From Pseudomonas sp. RIT-PI-q (GTDB lineage Bacteria > Pseudomonadota > Gammaproteobacteria > Pseudomonadales > Pseudomonadaceae): 64,000 nt of DNA. The notes beneath the pieces are model-generated. The model saw only the letters and a list, made by a program, of their open reading frames with translations, ran no database searches and was not told where the DNA came from. Location of the stretch: contig NZ_LHPC01000028.1 of NCBI RefSeq assembly GCF_001297125.1, positions 310,001 through 374,000 on the forward strand, given 5' to 3'. The position numbers and the translations under genes were made by a program. Within the stretch, counting starts at the first letter, position 1, and every line of letters begins with the position of its first letter. Shown piece after piece: positions 1-8,925 of this stretch.

Positions 1-18
1 CTGGGCGGTGCGGGTCAT
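1..18 (-). CDS. First codons of a gene downstream of leuD (partial)
   Basis: An ATG at 16-18 (minus strand) follows an AAGGAAG ribosome-binding site with 5-nt spacing and opens a frame reading MTRTAQ before the window edge. In pseudomonads a SAM-dependent methyltransferase gene commonly sits between leuD and leuB, so that identity is plausible by synteny only. Six codons cannot prove it. Confidence 0.45.
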
Positions 19-63
19 GGGGACTTCCTTTTGGGGTGAGTCTTGTGGTGTCAGTTCTGGCCT

Positions 64-137
64 CATCGCGGGCAAGCCCGCTCCCACAGGTTTTGTGAAC
101 GGCGAAAATCACTGTGGGAGCGGGCTTGCCCGCGATG
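64..137. repeat. REPIN (paired inverted REP sequences)
   Basis: Two perfectly complementary 26-nt arms (64-89 and 112-137) of the GCGGGCAAGCCCGCTCCCACAG type flank a 22-nt loop. Each arm has its own internal palindrome. It lies between leuD and the next gene, the usual extragenic position of pseudomonad REPINs, and could also form a hairpin in the leu transcript. Confidence 0.9.
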
Positions 138-170
138 GGGCCGGCCCTGTCTACATCAATCTCGGATCAA

Positions 171-815
171 TCAAACGTCGCGAAACAACCAAGGCTGGCT
201 CGCCCGGTGCCTGGCTTCAAACGTCGCAATCGCCTCGTGGTCCTGCAAGGTCAGGCCGATGTCATCCAGGCCGTTGACCAGGCAATGCTTGCGGAACTCG
301 TCGAGTTCGAAGTGGTAAACCTTGCCATCCGGACGGGTCACGGTCTGGGCTTGCAGGTCGACCGTCAACTGGTAGCCAGGATTCGCCTCGACCTGCTGGA
401 ACAGTTCGTCCACTTCAGCGTCGGTCAAGATGATCGGCAGCAAGCCGTTCTTGAAGCTGTTGTTGTAGAAAATGTCGGCGTAGCTCGGCGCGATAATGCT
501 GCGGAAACCGTACTCTTCCAGCGCCCACGGCGCGTGTTCGCGGCTGGAGCCGCAACCGAAGTTCTCGCGGGCCAGCAGCACGCTGGCGCCTTGATAACGC
601 TCGGCGTTGAGCACGAAATCCTTGTTCAGCGGACGCTTGGAGTTGTCCTGGTAGGCATAGCCCACGTCCAGGTAACGCCATTCATCGAACAGGTTCGGAC
701 CAAAACCGGTGCGCTTGATCGACTTCAAGAACTGCTTCGGAATGATCTGGTCGGTGTCGACGTTGGCACGGTCCAATGGCGCGACCAAACCGGTGTGTTG
801 GGTAAAAGCTCTCAT
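171..815 (-). CDS. leuD: 3-isopropylmalate dehydratase small subunit
   Basis: Small (swivel-domain) subunit of isopropylmalate isomerase, which with LeuC converts 2-isopropylmalate to 3-isopropylmalate in leucine synthesis in the cytoplasm. The 214-residue protein has the family length, the conserved N-terminus with [13 protein letters not shown], and the [13 protein letters not shown] substrate-loop region near residue 90. The ATG at 815 follows a GAGGAA ribosome-binding site. It starts 10 nt after the leuC stop, so the two subunits are co-transcribed and probably translationally coupled. Nothing looks disrupted. Confidence 0.97.
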   Translation of the reverse strand: MRAFTQHTGLVAPLDRANVDTDQIIPKQFLKSIKRTGFGPNLFDEWRYLDVGYAYQDNSKRPLNKDFVLNAERYQGASVLLARENFGCGSSREHAPWALEEYGFRSIIAPSYADIFYNNSFKNGLLPIILTDAEVDELFQQVEANPGYQLTVDLQAQTVTRPDGKVYHFELDEFRKHCLVNGLDDIGLTLQDHEAIATFEARHRASQPWLFRDV

Positions 816-825
816 GTACGGTTCC

Positions 826-2244
826 TCAGATCAGTTCGCGAACGTCGATGAAACGACCGTTGACGGCAGCCGCCGCGGCCATGGCCGGGCTCACCAGGTG
901 CGTACGGCCACCGGCGCCCTGACGGCCTTCGAAGTTGCGGTTGGAGGTCGACGCGCAATGCTCGCCCGACTCCAAACGGTCCGGGTTCATCGCCAGGCAC
1001 ATCGAGCAACCCGGTTCACGCCACTCGAAACCGGCTTCGAGGAAAATCTTGTCCAGGCCTTCCGCCTCGGCTTGCGCCTTCACCAGGCCCGAGCCCGGCA
1101 CCACGATGGCTTGCTTGATGGTCGAAGCGACTTTGCGGCCCTTGGCGATGACCGCCGCAGCGCGCAGGTCTTCGATCCGCGAGTTGGTGCAGGAGCCGAT
1201 GAACACACGGTCCAGCTGAATGTCGGTGATCGCCTGATTGGCGCTCAAACCCATGTACTTCAAGGCGCGCTCGATGGAACCACGCTTGACCAGGTCCATT
1301 TCCTTCGCTGGGTCCGGCACGTTCTGATCAACCGCCAGGACCATCTCGGGCGACGTGCCCCAGCTGACTTGTGGCTTGATCTGAGTGGCGTCGAGTTCAA
1401 CCACGGTGTCGAACACGGCATCAGCGTCGGAGACCAAGTCTTTCCAGGCTTCGACTGCCATGTCCCATTCCGCGCCTTTCGGGGCGAATGGACGGCCCTT
1501 GACGTATTCCACGGTTTTTTCGTCCGCCGCCACCAGGCCAACACGGGCACCGGCTTCGATGGACATGTTGCAGATGGTCATGCGGCCTTCGACGGACAAG
1601 TCGCGAATGGCGCTGCCGGCGAACTCAATGGCGTGGCCGTTACCGCCGGCGGGGCCGATCTTGCCGATGACGGCCAGCACGATGTCCTTGGCGGTCACGC
1701 CGAACGGCAGTTTGCCTTCGACCGACACCAACATATTCTTCATCTTTTTGGCGACGAGGCACTGGGTGGCGAACACATGCTCGACCTCGGAAGTACCGAT
1801 ACCGTGAGCCAAAGCGCCAAATGCGCCGTGCGTCGAGGTGTGCGAGTCGCCGCAAACCACGGTCATGCCTGGCAAGGTGGCGCCCTGCTCCGGGCCGATC
1901 ACGTGAACGATGCCTTGGCGCACGTCGTTCATTTTGAATTCGGTGATGCCGTATTCATCGCAATAGTCATCGAGGGTTTGCACCTGCAAACGCGAAACCT
2001 GGTCGGTAATCGCTTCGATGCCGCCCTTGCGATCCGGCGTGGTGGGCACGTTGTGGTCCGGGGTGGCGATGATCGAGTCGACGCGCCAAGGCTTGCGCCC
2101 GGCCAGACGCAGGCCTTCGAAAGCTTGGGGCGAAGTCACTTCATGGATGATGTGGCGGTCGATATAGATCAGCGACGACCCATCGTCGCGCCGTTTCACT
2201 TCATGCGAATCCCAGAGCTTGTCGTAAAGCGTTTTGCCGGCCAT
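826..2244 (-). CDS. leuC: 3-isopropylmalate dehydratase large subunit
   Basis: Aconitase-family catalytic subunit that carries the [4Fe-4S] cluster and partners LeuD in leucine synthesis. The frame is open five codons upstream (MRNRL), but the ATG at 2244 ([14 protein letters not shown]) is chosen: it has a GAGGAA site 7 nt upstream and gives the standard 472 residues. The cluster-cysteine motifs are visible as [13 protein letters not shown] and [11 protein letters not shown]. It is first in the leuCD operon and divergent from a LysR gene, with a candidate LysR box in the shared 147-bp region. Confidence 0.97.
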   Translation of the reverse strand: MAGKTLYDKLWDSHEVKRRDDGSSLIYIDRHIIHEVTSPQAFEGLRLAGRKPWRVDSIIATPDHNVPTTPDRKGGIEAITDQVSRLQVQTLDDYCDEYGITEFKMNDVRQGIVHVIGPEQGATLPGMTVVCGDSHTSTHGAFGALAHGIGTSEVEHVFATQCLVAKKMKNMLVSVEGKLPFGVTAKDIVLAVIGKIGPAGGNGHAIEFAGSAIRDLSVEGRMTICNMSIEAGARVGLVAADEKTVEYVKGRPFAPKGAEWDMAVEAWKDLVSDADAVFDTVVELDATQIKPQVSWGTSPEMVLAVDQNVPDPAKEMDLVKRGSIERALKYMGLSANQAITDIQLDRVFIGSCTNSRIEDLRAAAVIAKGRKVASTIKQAIVVPGSGLVKAQAEAEGLDKIFLEAGFEWREPGCSMCLAMNPDRLESGEHCASTSNRNFEGRQGAGGRTHLVSPAMAAAAAVNGRFIDVRELI

Positions 2245-2359
2245 CAGACGGTTCCTCATCAGCTTGTTTCTATGCCCTGGGTCTTGAGTGATTCAATAAC
2301 CCCTTGGCTTGTGAGGTCGATCCTAGGGGGTTACATTAAATAACTCAAATTCATATTTT

Positions 2360-2374
2360 TTATGCTTTGGATAA
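2360..2374. promoter_or_regulatory. Candidate LysR-type operator
   Basis: TTAT-N7-ATAA is a perfect 4-bp inverted repeat in the T-N11-A arrangement typical of LysR-family binding sites. It lies in the AT-rich region between divergent leuC and the LysR gene, 17 bp before the LysR start codon. Its role is inferred from position and shape only. Confidence 0.45.
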
Positions 2375-2391
2375 CCAACTGGAATACTTGA

Positions 2392-3282
2392 ATGGATCTG
2401 GCCAACCTCAATGCTTTTATCGCGATTGCCGAGACCGGAAGCTTCTCCGGTGCGGGCGAACGGCTGCACCTGACGCAACCGGCGATCAGCAAGCGCATCG
2501 CCGGCCTGGAACAGCAATTAAAGGTGCGCCTGTTCGATCGCCTGGGCCGTGAAGTCGGCCTGACCGAGGCCGGGCGCGCCCTGTTGCCGCGGGCGTATCA
2601 AATCCTCAACGTGCTGGATGACACCCGTCGTGCGCTGACTAACCTGACCGGCGAAGTGTCCGGCCGCCTGACCCTGGCCACCAGTCACCACATCGGCCTG
2701 CACCGCTTGCCGCCGTTATTGAGGGAGTTCACCCGCCGCTACCCACAGGTGGCGCTGGATATTCAGTTCCTCGATTCGGAAGTGGCCTACGAAGAAATCC
2801 TCCATGGCCGCGCCGAACTGGCGGTCATCACCCTGGCGCCGGAGCCCCACGCACTGGTCAAGGCCACGCCGGTGTGGGACGACCCGCTGGATTTCGTAGT
2901 CGCCCCGGAGCATTCGCTGATCAGCAACGGCCCGGTCAATCTGGCGGACATCGCCCTGCACCCGGCGGTTTTCCCCGGTGGCAACACCTTTACCCACCAC
3001 ATCGTCCGGCGCCTGTTCGAAGCCCAGGGCCTGACACCGAACATCGCCATGAGCACCAACTACCTGGAAACCATCAAGATGATGGTCTCGATCGGCCTGG
3101 CCTGGAGCGTGTTGCCGCGCACCATGCTCGACGAACAAGTTGCACGAATACCTTTGCCGGGCATACAACTCACTCGCCAGCTAGGCTATATCCTGCACAC
3201 AGAACGGACGCTGTCGAACGCAGCACGGGCCTTTATGGCCCTGCTGGATGCACAAATCGATCTGCCAGGGAAACAAGGCTAA
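2392..3282 (+). CDS. LysR-family transcriptional regulator divergent from leuCD
   Basis: A 296-residue regulator of normal LysR length. The N-terminal winged helix-turn-helix spans residues 1-60 (NLNAFIAIAETGSFSGAGERL, LTQPAISKRIAGLEQQL). A periplasmic-binding-fold effector domain follows from about residue 90. It is transcribed away from leuC, an arrangement conserved in pseudomonads, so it may control leuCD or itself through the TTAT-N7-ATAA dyad ahead of its start. The inducer cannot be read from sequence; an intermediate of leucine synthesis would be a guess. Confidence 0.9.
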   Translation: MDLANLNAFIAIAETGSFSGAGERLHLTQPAISKRIAGLEQQLKVRLFDRLGREVGLTEAGRALLPRAYQILNVLDDTRRALTNLTGEVSGRLTLATSHHIGLHRLPPLLREFTRRYPQVALDIQFLDSEVAYEEILHGRAELAVITLAPEPHALVKATPVWDDPLDFVVAPEHSLISNGPVNLADIALHPAVFPGGNTFTHHIVRRLFEAQGLTPNIAMSTNYLETIKMMVSIGLAWSVLPRTMLDEQVARIPLPGIQLTRQLGYILHTERTLSNAARAFMALLDAQIDLPGKQG

Positions 3283-3348
3283 GTTGTGCTACTTCTATAG
3301 AGCCGCGAAACCCTGTGCCTAACGCCTAACTCAGCCCAAGGCTTGCCC

Positions 3349-6300
3349 ATGCCGAAATCCGTTGACCGTATCCCGCCGATGCCGCGTATCCAGGCGCTTG
3401 ACCCAAAAAGGTCCGAGCAGAGCTGGGAAAGTGCGCCGCAATTGCTGGCCGCCCTCAACGGCGCGCGTTTGGGCGCCTGGTATTGGGACATCGAGCGCGG
3501 GCAGATCAGCTGGTCGCGGGGCACCCAGGCGTTGTTCGGCTTTGATCCGCGTCAACCTTTGCCGGCCGATCTGGAATACCTCGACTTGCTGCCCCCGGAG
3601 GATCGGGCGAAAACCATTCGCGCCTTCGACGCGGTGATCGCCGGAGCGCCGCTGGAACAGGCGATGCATCACCGCATTCGCTGGCCCGACGGCAGCCTGC
3701 ATTGGCTAGAGATCAACGGCAGCCTGCTGCCGGACAAACATGGCCGGCCACGCATGATCGGGGTGATCCGCGAGATCACTCATCAACGCCAGCGCGAACA
3801 AGCGTTGAGCAGCTCGGAAAAACGCTTCGCCACGCTGTTTCACCTGTGCCCGAACATGGTGCTGCTGACCCGCCAGGAAGACGGCCTGATCACCGAAGCC
3901 AACCAGTATTTCGAAAGCCTGTTCGGCTGGCCGGTGCAGGACGCCATTGGCCGTACCACCGTGGAGCTGGGCCTGTGGGTGCACCCGGAGCAACGGGCGC
4001 AACTGGTCAAGGCCACCAAGGCCAAAGGCGAACTGGTCAGCATGGAGGTGCAGTTTCGCGCCAGCAATGGCCAGATCCATGACGGCATCCTCAGCGCACA
4101 AAAGGTCGAACTCGAAGGCCAGCCGTATCTGCTCAGTACGTTTCTCGACACCACCGAGCGCAAGGCCGCCGAACTTGCCTTGAAAGACAGCCAGGAACGC
4201 CTCGACCTGGCGCTGGACTCGGCGCAACTCGGCACCTGGGACTGGCATATTCCCAGCGGCATGCTGTACGGCTCGGCCCGCGCGGCCCAGCTGCACGGGA
4301 TGGAGGCAAAACCCTTCCATGAATCCTTCGATGAGTTTTTCGAAGGGGTGCCCGACGAAGAACGCGGCAGCATGCGCGACGCCTACCGCAGTCTGCGTGA
4401 AGGTCCGGCCGGTAACTATCAGCTCACTTATCGTGTGCAACTGCCGGACGGCAGTTCGCGCTACCTGGAAAGCCGCGCCCGACTCTACCGCGACGAAAAC
4501 GGCACGCCGCTGCGCATGGCCGGCACCCTGCTTGATATCACCGATCAGGTGGAGCGTGAGCAGCGGCTGGTGGCGTCCGAAGAGAAATTTGCCACCCTGT
4601 TCCAGGTCAGCCCAGACCCGATCTGCGTAACTCGCCAGGACACCGGCCAGTTCATCGAGATCAACTCCAGTTTTACCCAGACCTTTGGCTGGAGCGCCAG
4701 CGACGTGATTGACCGCAGTGCCGACGAAATCGGCCTGTGGGACGCGTCGGCGAAAAGCCTGCAACGGATCGAACAAGTCATTCGCGAACAAGCGCTGAAC
4801 AGCGTGGCCATCCTGGTTCAACACAAAGACGGGCAAGCCCTGACCTGCGTGATCTCCAGCCGACAGATCAGCGTCGGCGAACAGCCGTGCATCGTCACTA
4901 CGCTGCGCGACATTACCCAGCAGCAACGCTCGGAAGCGGCGCTCAAGGCCAGCGAAGAGAAGTTCGCCAAGGCGTTCCACTCAAGCCCCGACGCCATCAC
5001 CATCACCGAGCGCGACACCGGTCGCTACCTGGAGGTCAACGACGGCTTCTGCCGCCTGACCGGCTACCGCGCCGACGAAGTGATCGGTCGCACGGTGTAT
5101 CAGGTGGGCATCTGGGCGGAAGAGAAACAACGCTCGGCGCTGTTGGCCGAGCTACAGATCAAGGGCCGGGTGCACCACCAGGAAATGCTCGGGCGCAACA
5201 AGCGCGGCGAGTTGCTGACCGTGGAAGTCTCGGTGGAACCGATCACCCTCAACGAAACCGCCTGCCTGCTGCTGACCGCGCGGGACGTCAGCCTGCTGAA
5301 AAACGCCGAAGCGCAGATCCGCCACCTGGCCTACCACGACCCGCTGACCAACCTGCCCAACCGCGCACTGTTGATGGATCGCCTGAGCCAGCAGATCGCC
5401 CTGCTCAAACGCCATAATTTGCGCGGCGCCTTGATGTTCCTCGATCTCGACCACTTCAAGCACATCAACGACTCCCTCGGCCATCCGGTGGGCGATACGG
5501 TGTTGAAAATCATCACGGCGCGCCTTGAGGCCAGCGTGCGCATGGAAGACACCGTCGCACGCCTGGGCGGTGACGAATTCGTGGTGCTGCTCAGTGGCCT
5601 CGAAGGCTCGCGCAACGAGGTCAGCGACCAGGTTCGGCTACTGGCGGATACCTTGCGCGAATTGCTCTCGGAGCCGATGTTCCTCGACGGTCAACGCCTG
5701 CAAGTGACGCCGAGTATCGGCATCGCGCTGATTCCCGATCACGGCTCGACACCGACCGACCTGCTCAAACGCGCCGACATTGCGCTCTATCGGGCCAAGG
5801 ATTCGGGCCGCAACACCACGCAGATGTATCACAACACCATGCAGAAGGCCGCCAGCGAGCGCCTGCGCATGGAGACCGACCTGCGCCTGGCCCTTTCCCG
5901 GGGTGAATTTCGCGTGCATTACCAACCCCAGGTCGACGCCCGCAATAACCGCATCGTCGGTGCCGAGGCGCTGGTGCGCTGGAACCACCCGGAACTCGGC
6001 GCGCAATCACCCACCGAGTTCATCAAGGTGCTGGAGGACAGCGGGCTGATTCTGGAAGTCGGCACGTGGATCATCGATGACGCCTGCAAGGCGTTCAAAC
6101 AACTGATCGCCAAGGGCCTGATAGACCCGCTCGATTTCAGCTTGTGCGTGAACATCAGCCCCCGGCAATTCCGCCAGAACGACTTCGTCGAACGCATCGA
6201 GCACAGCCTGGTCAGCCACGGCCTGCCCTGCTCGCTGCTGAAACTGGAAATCACCGAAGGCATCGTGATCCAGAACCTGGAAGACACCATCAGCAAAATG

Positions 6301-6627
6301 CGCCGCCTGAAGAAGCTCGGCGTGAGCTTTGCCATGGACGACTTCGGCACCGGCTATTCCTCGCTGACCTACCTCAAGCGCCTGCCGGTCGACACCCTGA
6401 AAATCGATCAGTCATTCATCCGCGACGCCACCACCGACCCCAACGACGCCGAGATCATCCGCGCCATCGTCGCCATGGCCCGTAGCCTGGAATTGAAGGT
6501 GATTGCCGAAGGGGTGGAGACGCCAGAGCAACTGGAGTTTTTGCAGGGGCTGGGTTGCCACTTCTATCAGGGCTATTTGCACAGCCCGCCGCTGCCGGTG
6601 GAAGAATTCAAAAAACTCCTCAAATAA
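3349..6627 (+). CDS. Multi-PAS bifunctional GGDEF-EAL cyclic-di-GMP protein
   Basis: A 1092-residue cytoplasmic sensor-enzyme with no membrane segment visible. About five PAS-type modules occupy residues 30-650, each ending in a PAC-like segment (for example MIGVIREITHQ, MAGTLLDITDQ, IVTTLRDITQQ). A GGDEF domain follows with intact GGDEF at 740-744 and an RMED inhibitory site five residues upstream. The EAL domain has intact EALVRW (873), NIS, LEITEG, DDFGTGYSSL, LKIDQSF and AEGVET, so both cyclase and phosphodiesterase activities look possible. The frame is open from a TTG two codons upstream, but the ATG at 3349 has an AAGG site and is chosen. The signal sensed is unknown. Confidence 0.93.
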   Translation: MPKSVDRIPPMPRIQALDPKRSEQSWESAPQLLAALNGARLGAWYWDIERGQISWSRGTQALFGFDPRQPLPADLEYLDLLPPEDRAKTIRAFDAVIAGAPLEQAMHHRIRWPDGSLHWLEINGSLLPDKHGRPRMIGVIREITHQRQREQALSSSEKRFATLFHLCPNMVLLTRQEDGLITEANQYFESLFGWPVQDAIGRTTVELGLWVHPEQRAQLVKATKAKGELVSMEVQFRASNGQIHDGILSAQKVELEGQPYLLSTFLDTTERKAAELALKDSQERLDLALDSAQLGTWDWHIPSGMLYGSARAAQLHGMEAKPFHESFDEFFEGVPDEERGSMRDAYRSLREGPAGNYQLTYRVQLPDGSSRYLESRARLYRDENGTPLRMAGTLLDITDQVEREQRLVASEEKFATLFQVSPDPICVTRQDTGQFIEINSSFTQTFGWSASDVIDRSADEIGLWDASAKSLQRIEQVIREQALNSVAILVQHKDGQALTCVISSRQISVGEQPCIVTTLRDITQQQRSEAALKASEEKFAKAFHSSPDAITITERDTGRYLEVNDGFCRLTGYRADEVIGRTVYQVGIWAEEKQRSALLAELQIKGRVHHQEMLGRNKRGELLTVEVSVEPITLNETACLLLTARDVSLLKNAEAQIRHLAYHDPLTNLPNRALLMDRLSQQIALLKRHNLRGALMFLDLDHFKHINDSLGHPVGDTVLKIITARLEASVRMEDTVARLGGDEFVVLLSGLEGSRNEVSDQVRLLADTLRELLSEPMFLDGQRLQVTPSIGIALIPDHGSTPTDLLKRADIALYRAKDSGRNTTQMYHNTMQKAASERLRMETDLRLALSRGEFRVHYQPQVDARNNRIVGAEALVRWNHPELGAQSPTEFIKVLEDSGLILEVGTWIIDDACKAFKQLIAKGLIDPLDFSLCVNISPRQFRQNDFVERIEHSLVSHGLPCSLLKLEITEGIVIQNLEDTISKMRRLKKLGVSFAMDDFGTGYSSLTYLKRLPVDTLKIDQSFIRDATTDPNDAEIIRAIVAMARSLELKVIAEGVETPEQLEFLQGLGCHFYQGYLHSPPLPVEEFKKLLK

Positions 6628-6712
6628 CCCGGATCTTGTAGATACCGAGCAGCATGAGGCTACGTTTGGCCCTGTAGCAGCTGTCGAGCCTGCGAGGCTG
6701 CGTTATGGGTAC

Positions 6713-6740
6713 AAAAAAGGGCGCCAGTGGCGCCCTTTTC
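6713..6740. terminator. Bidirectional rho-independent terminator
   Basis: An A-run, the stem AAGGGCGCC-AGT-GGCGCCCTT and a T-run lie between the convergent GGDEF-EAL and ibpA genes. The symmetry suits termination from both sides. A REP-like half-palindrome (CTGTAGCAGCTGTCGAGCCTGC) sits just before it at about 6673. Confidence 0.85.
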
Positions 6741-6751
6741 GTTGCTCTGAC

Positions 6752-7198
6752 TTAGTGCTGCAGAGCTGGTTTTTGCGTCCCGTTGATCGGGATGCGTTTG
6801 GCTTTTGCCTCTTCCGGCACGATGCGCAGCAGGTCGATGCTCAACAGACCGTTACGCAGGTCGGCGGCCTTGATCTCGATGTGATCGGCCAGGCGGAACG
6901 ACAGCTTGAACGCACGCTGGGCAATGCCCTGGTGCAGGAAGGTGACGCCTTCATTGGCGTCGCGTTTGCCGCCACTGATGGTCAGCACACCCTTCTCGAC
7001 TTGCAGTTCCAGGTCTTCTTCCTGGAAACCGGCCGCCGCCACGACGATGCGGTATTGGTCGTCGCCGTGTTTTTCCACGTTGTAAGGTGGGTAGGTGCTG
7101 CCTGGCTCATTGCGCAGGGCGGTTTCGAACAAGTCGTTGAAACGATCGAAACCTACCGAGGAACGGAACAGTGGGGCCAGGGAAAATGCAGTAGTCAT
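6752..7198 (-). CDS. ibpA: Small heat-shock protein IbpA (Hsp20 family)
   Basis: ATP-independent holdase of 148 residues that binds unfolding proteins and passes them to DnaK/ClpB. The alpha-crystallin domain covers roughly residues 35-130, preceded by the usual start MTTAFSLAPLFRSSVGFDRF and followed by a short tail with the IPI oligomerisation motif (KRIPINGTQ). The leader carries an RpoH-type promoter and a likely ROSE-like RNA thermometer, as known for pseudomonad ibpA genes. It is monocistronic, bounded by a terminator downstream. Confidence 0.96.
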   Translation of the reverse strand: MTTAFSLAPLFRSSVGFDRFNDLFETALRNEPGSTYPPYNVEKHGDDQYRIVVAAAGFQEEDLELQVEKGVLTISGGKRDANEGVTFLHQGIAQRAFKLSFRLADHIEIKAADLRNGLLSIDLLRIVPEEAKAKRIPINGTQKPALQH

Positions 7199-7260
7199 GG
7201 TTCAAATCTCCTGAAAACAATCAGCAAGGTTTTTTGTCTCCGCGACCCGAATTCGGCATC
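7199..7260 (-). promoter_or_regulatory. Probable ROSE-like RNA thermometer in the ibpA leader
   Basis: The minus-strand leader can form an upstream hairpin (CGCGA with TCGCG, enclosing CCGAATTCGG). A second hairpin can place a CUUGCU segment opposite the AGGAG ribosome-binding site. Short ROSE-like thermometers of this design are established for Pseudomonas ibpA; that this one works the same way is inferred. Confidence 0.7.
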
Positions 7261-7270
7261 GCGTAATCCC

Positions 7271-7299
7271 TAAATAGGGACCGCTGATTGCTTTTCAAG
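7271..7299 (-). promoter_or_regulatory. RpoH (sigma-32) promoter of ibpA
   Basis: On the minus strand a CTTGAAA -35 element (7293-7299) is separated by 13 nt from a CCCTATTTA -10 element (7271-7279). This is close to the sigma-32 consensus CTTGAAA / CCCCATNT and lies about 75 nt before the ibpA start codon. Confidence 0.8.
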
Positions 7300-7319
7300 C
7301 GATTATTACGAGATTTTTT

Positions 7320-8279
7320 TCAGGCCGCTTCCGAGACCTGCAGGCCCAGCAAACGCGAGACCTGGTCCAGTTCGGTCTCACGGCGCAAGACCGTGAACAG
7401 CTCCACGGCTTCGGGATAATTGCGGGTCAGCATTGCCAGCCACTGTTTCAAGCGACCCGGCGATTGGCGTGCTGTCATCTGCGCCTTGGCTTGCAGCCAG
7501 AAGTCCTGAATCAACGGCAGCAGCTCGGCCCAGGTCATCTCGACCACTTCTTCACCGGCACGCGCAGCGGCGATTTGCCGGGCCAGGTCAGGGCGCGAGA
7601 CCAGGCCGCGACCGAGCATGATGTCTTCCACACCACTGATTTCGCGGCAACGACGCCAGTCTTCGACACTCCAGATGTCGCCATTGGCGAACACCGGCAC
7701 CTTGACCACGTCCTGCACTCGAGGGATCCATTCCCAGTGGGCTGGTGGCTTGTAACCGTCAGTTTTGGTCCGCGCGTGAACCACGATGTGTGCCGCGCCA
7801 CCTTCGGCCAGGGCCGTGGCGCACACCAGCGCACCGTCCGGACTATCAAAGCCCAGACGCATTTTCGCGGTCACCGGAATGTGCGCCGGCACGGCGCGAC
7901 GGACATGCTCGACGATCTGGTTCAGCAGCTCAGGCTCTTTGAGCAGTACCGCGCCGCCACGGGACTTGTTCACGGTTTTGGCTGGACAGCCGAAGTTCAG
8001 GTCGATGACTTCGGAACCCAGCTCACAGGCCAGCGCGGCGTTTTCCGCCAGGCACACCGGATCGGAACCCAACAGCTGCACGCGCAACGGCACGCCAGAT
8101 GCGGTGCGGGCGCCGGTCAGCAGTTCAGGGCCGAACTTGTGGTAATAGGCAGGCGTGAGCAGCTGGTCGTTGATCCGAATGAACTCGGTCACGCACCAAT
8201 CGATACCGCCCACACGGGTCAGCACGTCCCGCAGGATGTTGTCGACCAACCCCTCCATGGGCGCCAAAGCAATTTGCAT
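7320..8279 (-). CDS. dusC: tRNA-dihydrouridine(16) synthase
   Basis: FMN-dependent enzyme that reduces a uridine in the tRNA D-loop. The 319-residue protein shows the Dus signatures APMEGLVD at the N-terminus, the catalytic-cysteine motif [18 protein letters not shown] near residue 100, and KMRLGFD; the overall sequence is DusC-like. The ATG at 8279 ([10 protein letters not shown]) is preferred over a TTG five codons upstream because it matches the family start, although no strong ribosome-binding site is visible. A second Dus gene, dusA, lies at 41575. Confidence 0.92.
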   Translation of the reverse strand: MQIALAPMEGLVDNILRDVLTRVGGIDWCVTEFIRINDQLLTPAYYHKFGPELLTGARTASGVPLRVQLLGSDPVCLAENAALACELGSEVIDLNFGCPAKTVNKSRGGAVLLKEPELLNQIVEHVRRAVPAHIPVTAKMRLGFDSPDGALVCATALAEGGAAHIVVHARTKTDGYKPPAHWEWIPRVQDVVKVPVFANGDIWSVEDWRRCREISGVEDIMLGRGLVSRPDLARQIAAARAGEEVVEMTWAELLPLIQDFWLQAKAQMTARQSPGRLKQWLAMLTRNYPEAVELFTVLRRETELDQVSRLLGLQVSEAA

Positions 8280-8328
8280 GAAAAACACACTCAACGAAAA
8301 ACGTGCGGCAGTTTACAGGTTTTGCTCA

Positions 8329-8430
8329 TGTAGGAGCTGTCGAGTGAAACGAGGCTGCGATCTTTTGACTTTGATTCTTTAAAAACAAGATCAAAAGATC
8401 GCAGCCTCGTTTCACTCGACAGCTCCTACA
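8329..8430. repeat. Long perfect inverted repeat (REPIN-like)
   Basis: Two 40-nt arms (8329-8368 and 8391-8430) are exact reverse complements around a 22-nt AT-rich loop. Outer ends are the REP-like TGTAGGAGCTGTCGAGTGAA. It sits between dusC and the thioesterase gene, both on the minus strand, so transcription from the thioesterase side would form a very stable hairpin. Confidence 0.92.
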
Positions 8431-8440
8431 AAGGAAGGTG

Positions 8441-8878
8441 TCAGGCCGGGAGTTGCAATGCAGGGCCGTAGCCTTCGATGAACTCTGCCGGCATGCGCTT
8501 GGGTTTGCCGGTCGACAGTTCGATGCAGACAAAGGTGGTCTGGGCGCGCAGTAACGTGGTGTTGTCGCTGGGGCGTTTCAACTGGAAGTGCCGGGTCATT
8601 TTCAGGCGCTGGTCCCAATCGACGATCCAGGTCGCCAATTGCAACTCATCGCCTTCATAGGCTGCCGCGAGGTAATCGATCTCGTGCCGCACCACCGCCA
8701 TCGCCCGGTCCAGCCGCCGATATTCGACCAGGTCCAGACCCAGCCGCTGAGAGTGGCGCCAGGCACAGCGTTCGAGCCAGGTCACGTACACCGCGTTATT
8801 CGCGTGACCCAGCCCATCGATGTCCTCGGCGCCTACTTCCAGATCAATGATAAACGGCGTTGCCCGATCCCAGCCCAT
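8441..8878 (-). CDS. Acyl-CoA thioesterase, 4HBT/hotdog family
   Basis: A 145-residue single hotdog domain of the YbgC/FadM type, hydrolysing thioesters of CoA or a carrier protein. The N-terminal active-site segment is DIDGLGHANNAVYVTWLE, where the family Asp is replaced by Asn in HANN, a variant common in YbgC-like proteins. The ATG at 8878 has a GGGAG site. It lies 47 nt downstream of the alpha/beta hydrolase gene on the same strand and may be last in a tetR-hydrolase-thioesterase operon. The natural substrate is not evident. Confidence 0.85.
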   Translation of the reverse strand: MGWDRATPFIIDLEVGAEDIDGLGHANNAVYVTWLERCAWRHSQRLGLDLVEYRRLDRAMAVVRHEIDYLAAAYEGDELQLATWIVDWDQRLKMTRHFQLKRPSDNTTLLRAQTTFVCIELSTGKPKRMPAEFIEGYGPALQLPA

Positions 8879-8925
8879 GCCTCACTCCCGGTCAGATTAT
8901 TCGTCCGGGGCAGTGTAACGGATGC

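Noticed and set aside
709..2343. Long plus-strand open frame (544 codons) opposite leuD/leuC
   Set aside because: It is antisense to two intact, recognisable leu genes and encodes no family; high GC and codon bias of the true genes create it.
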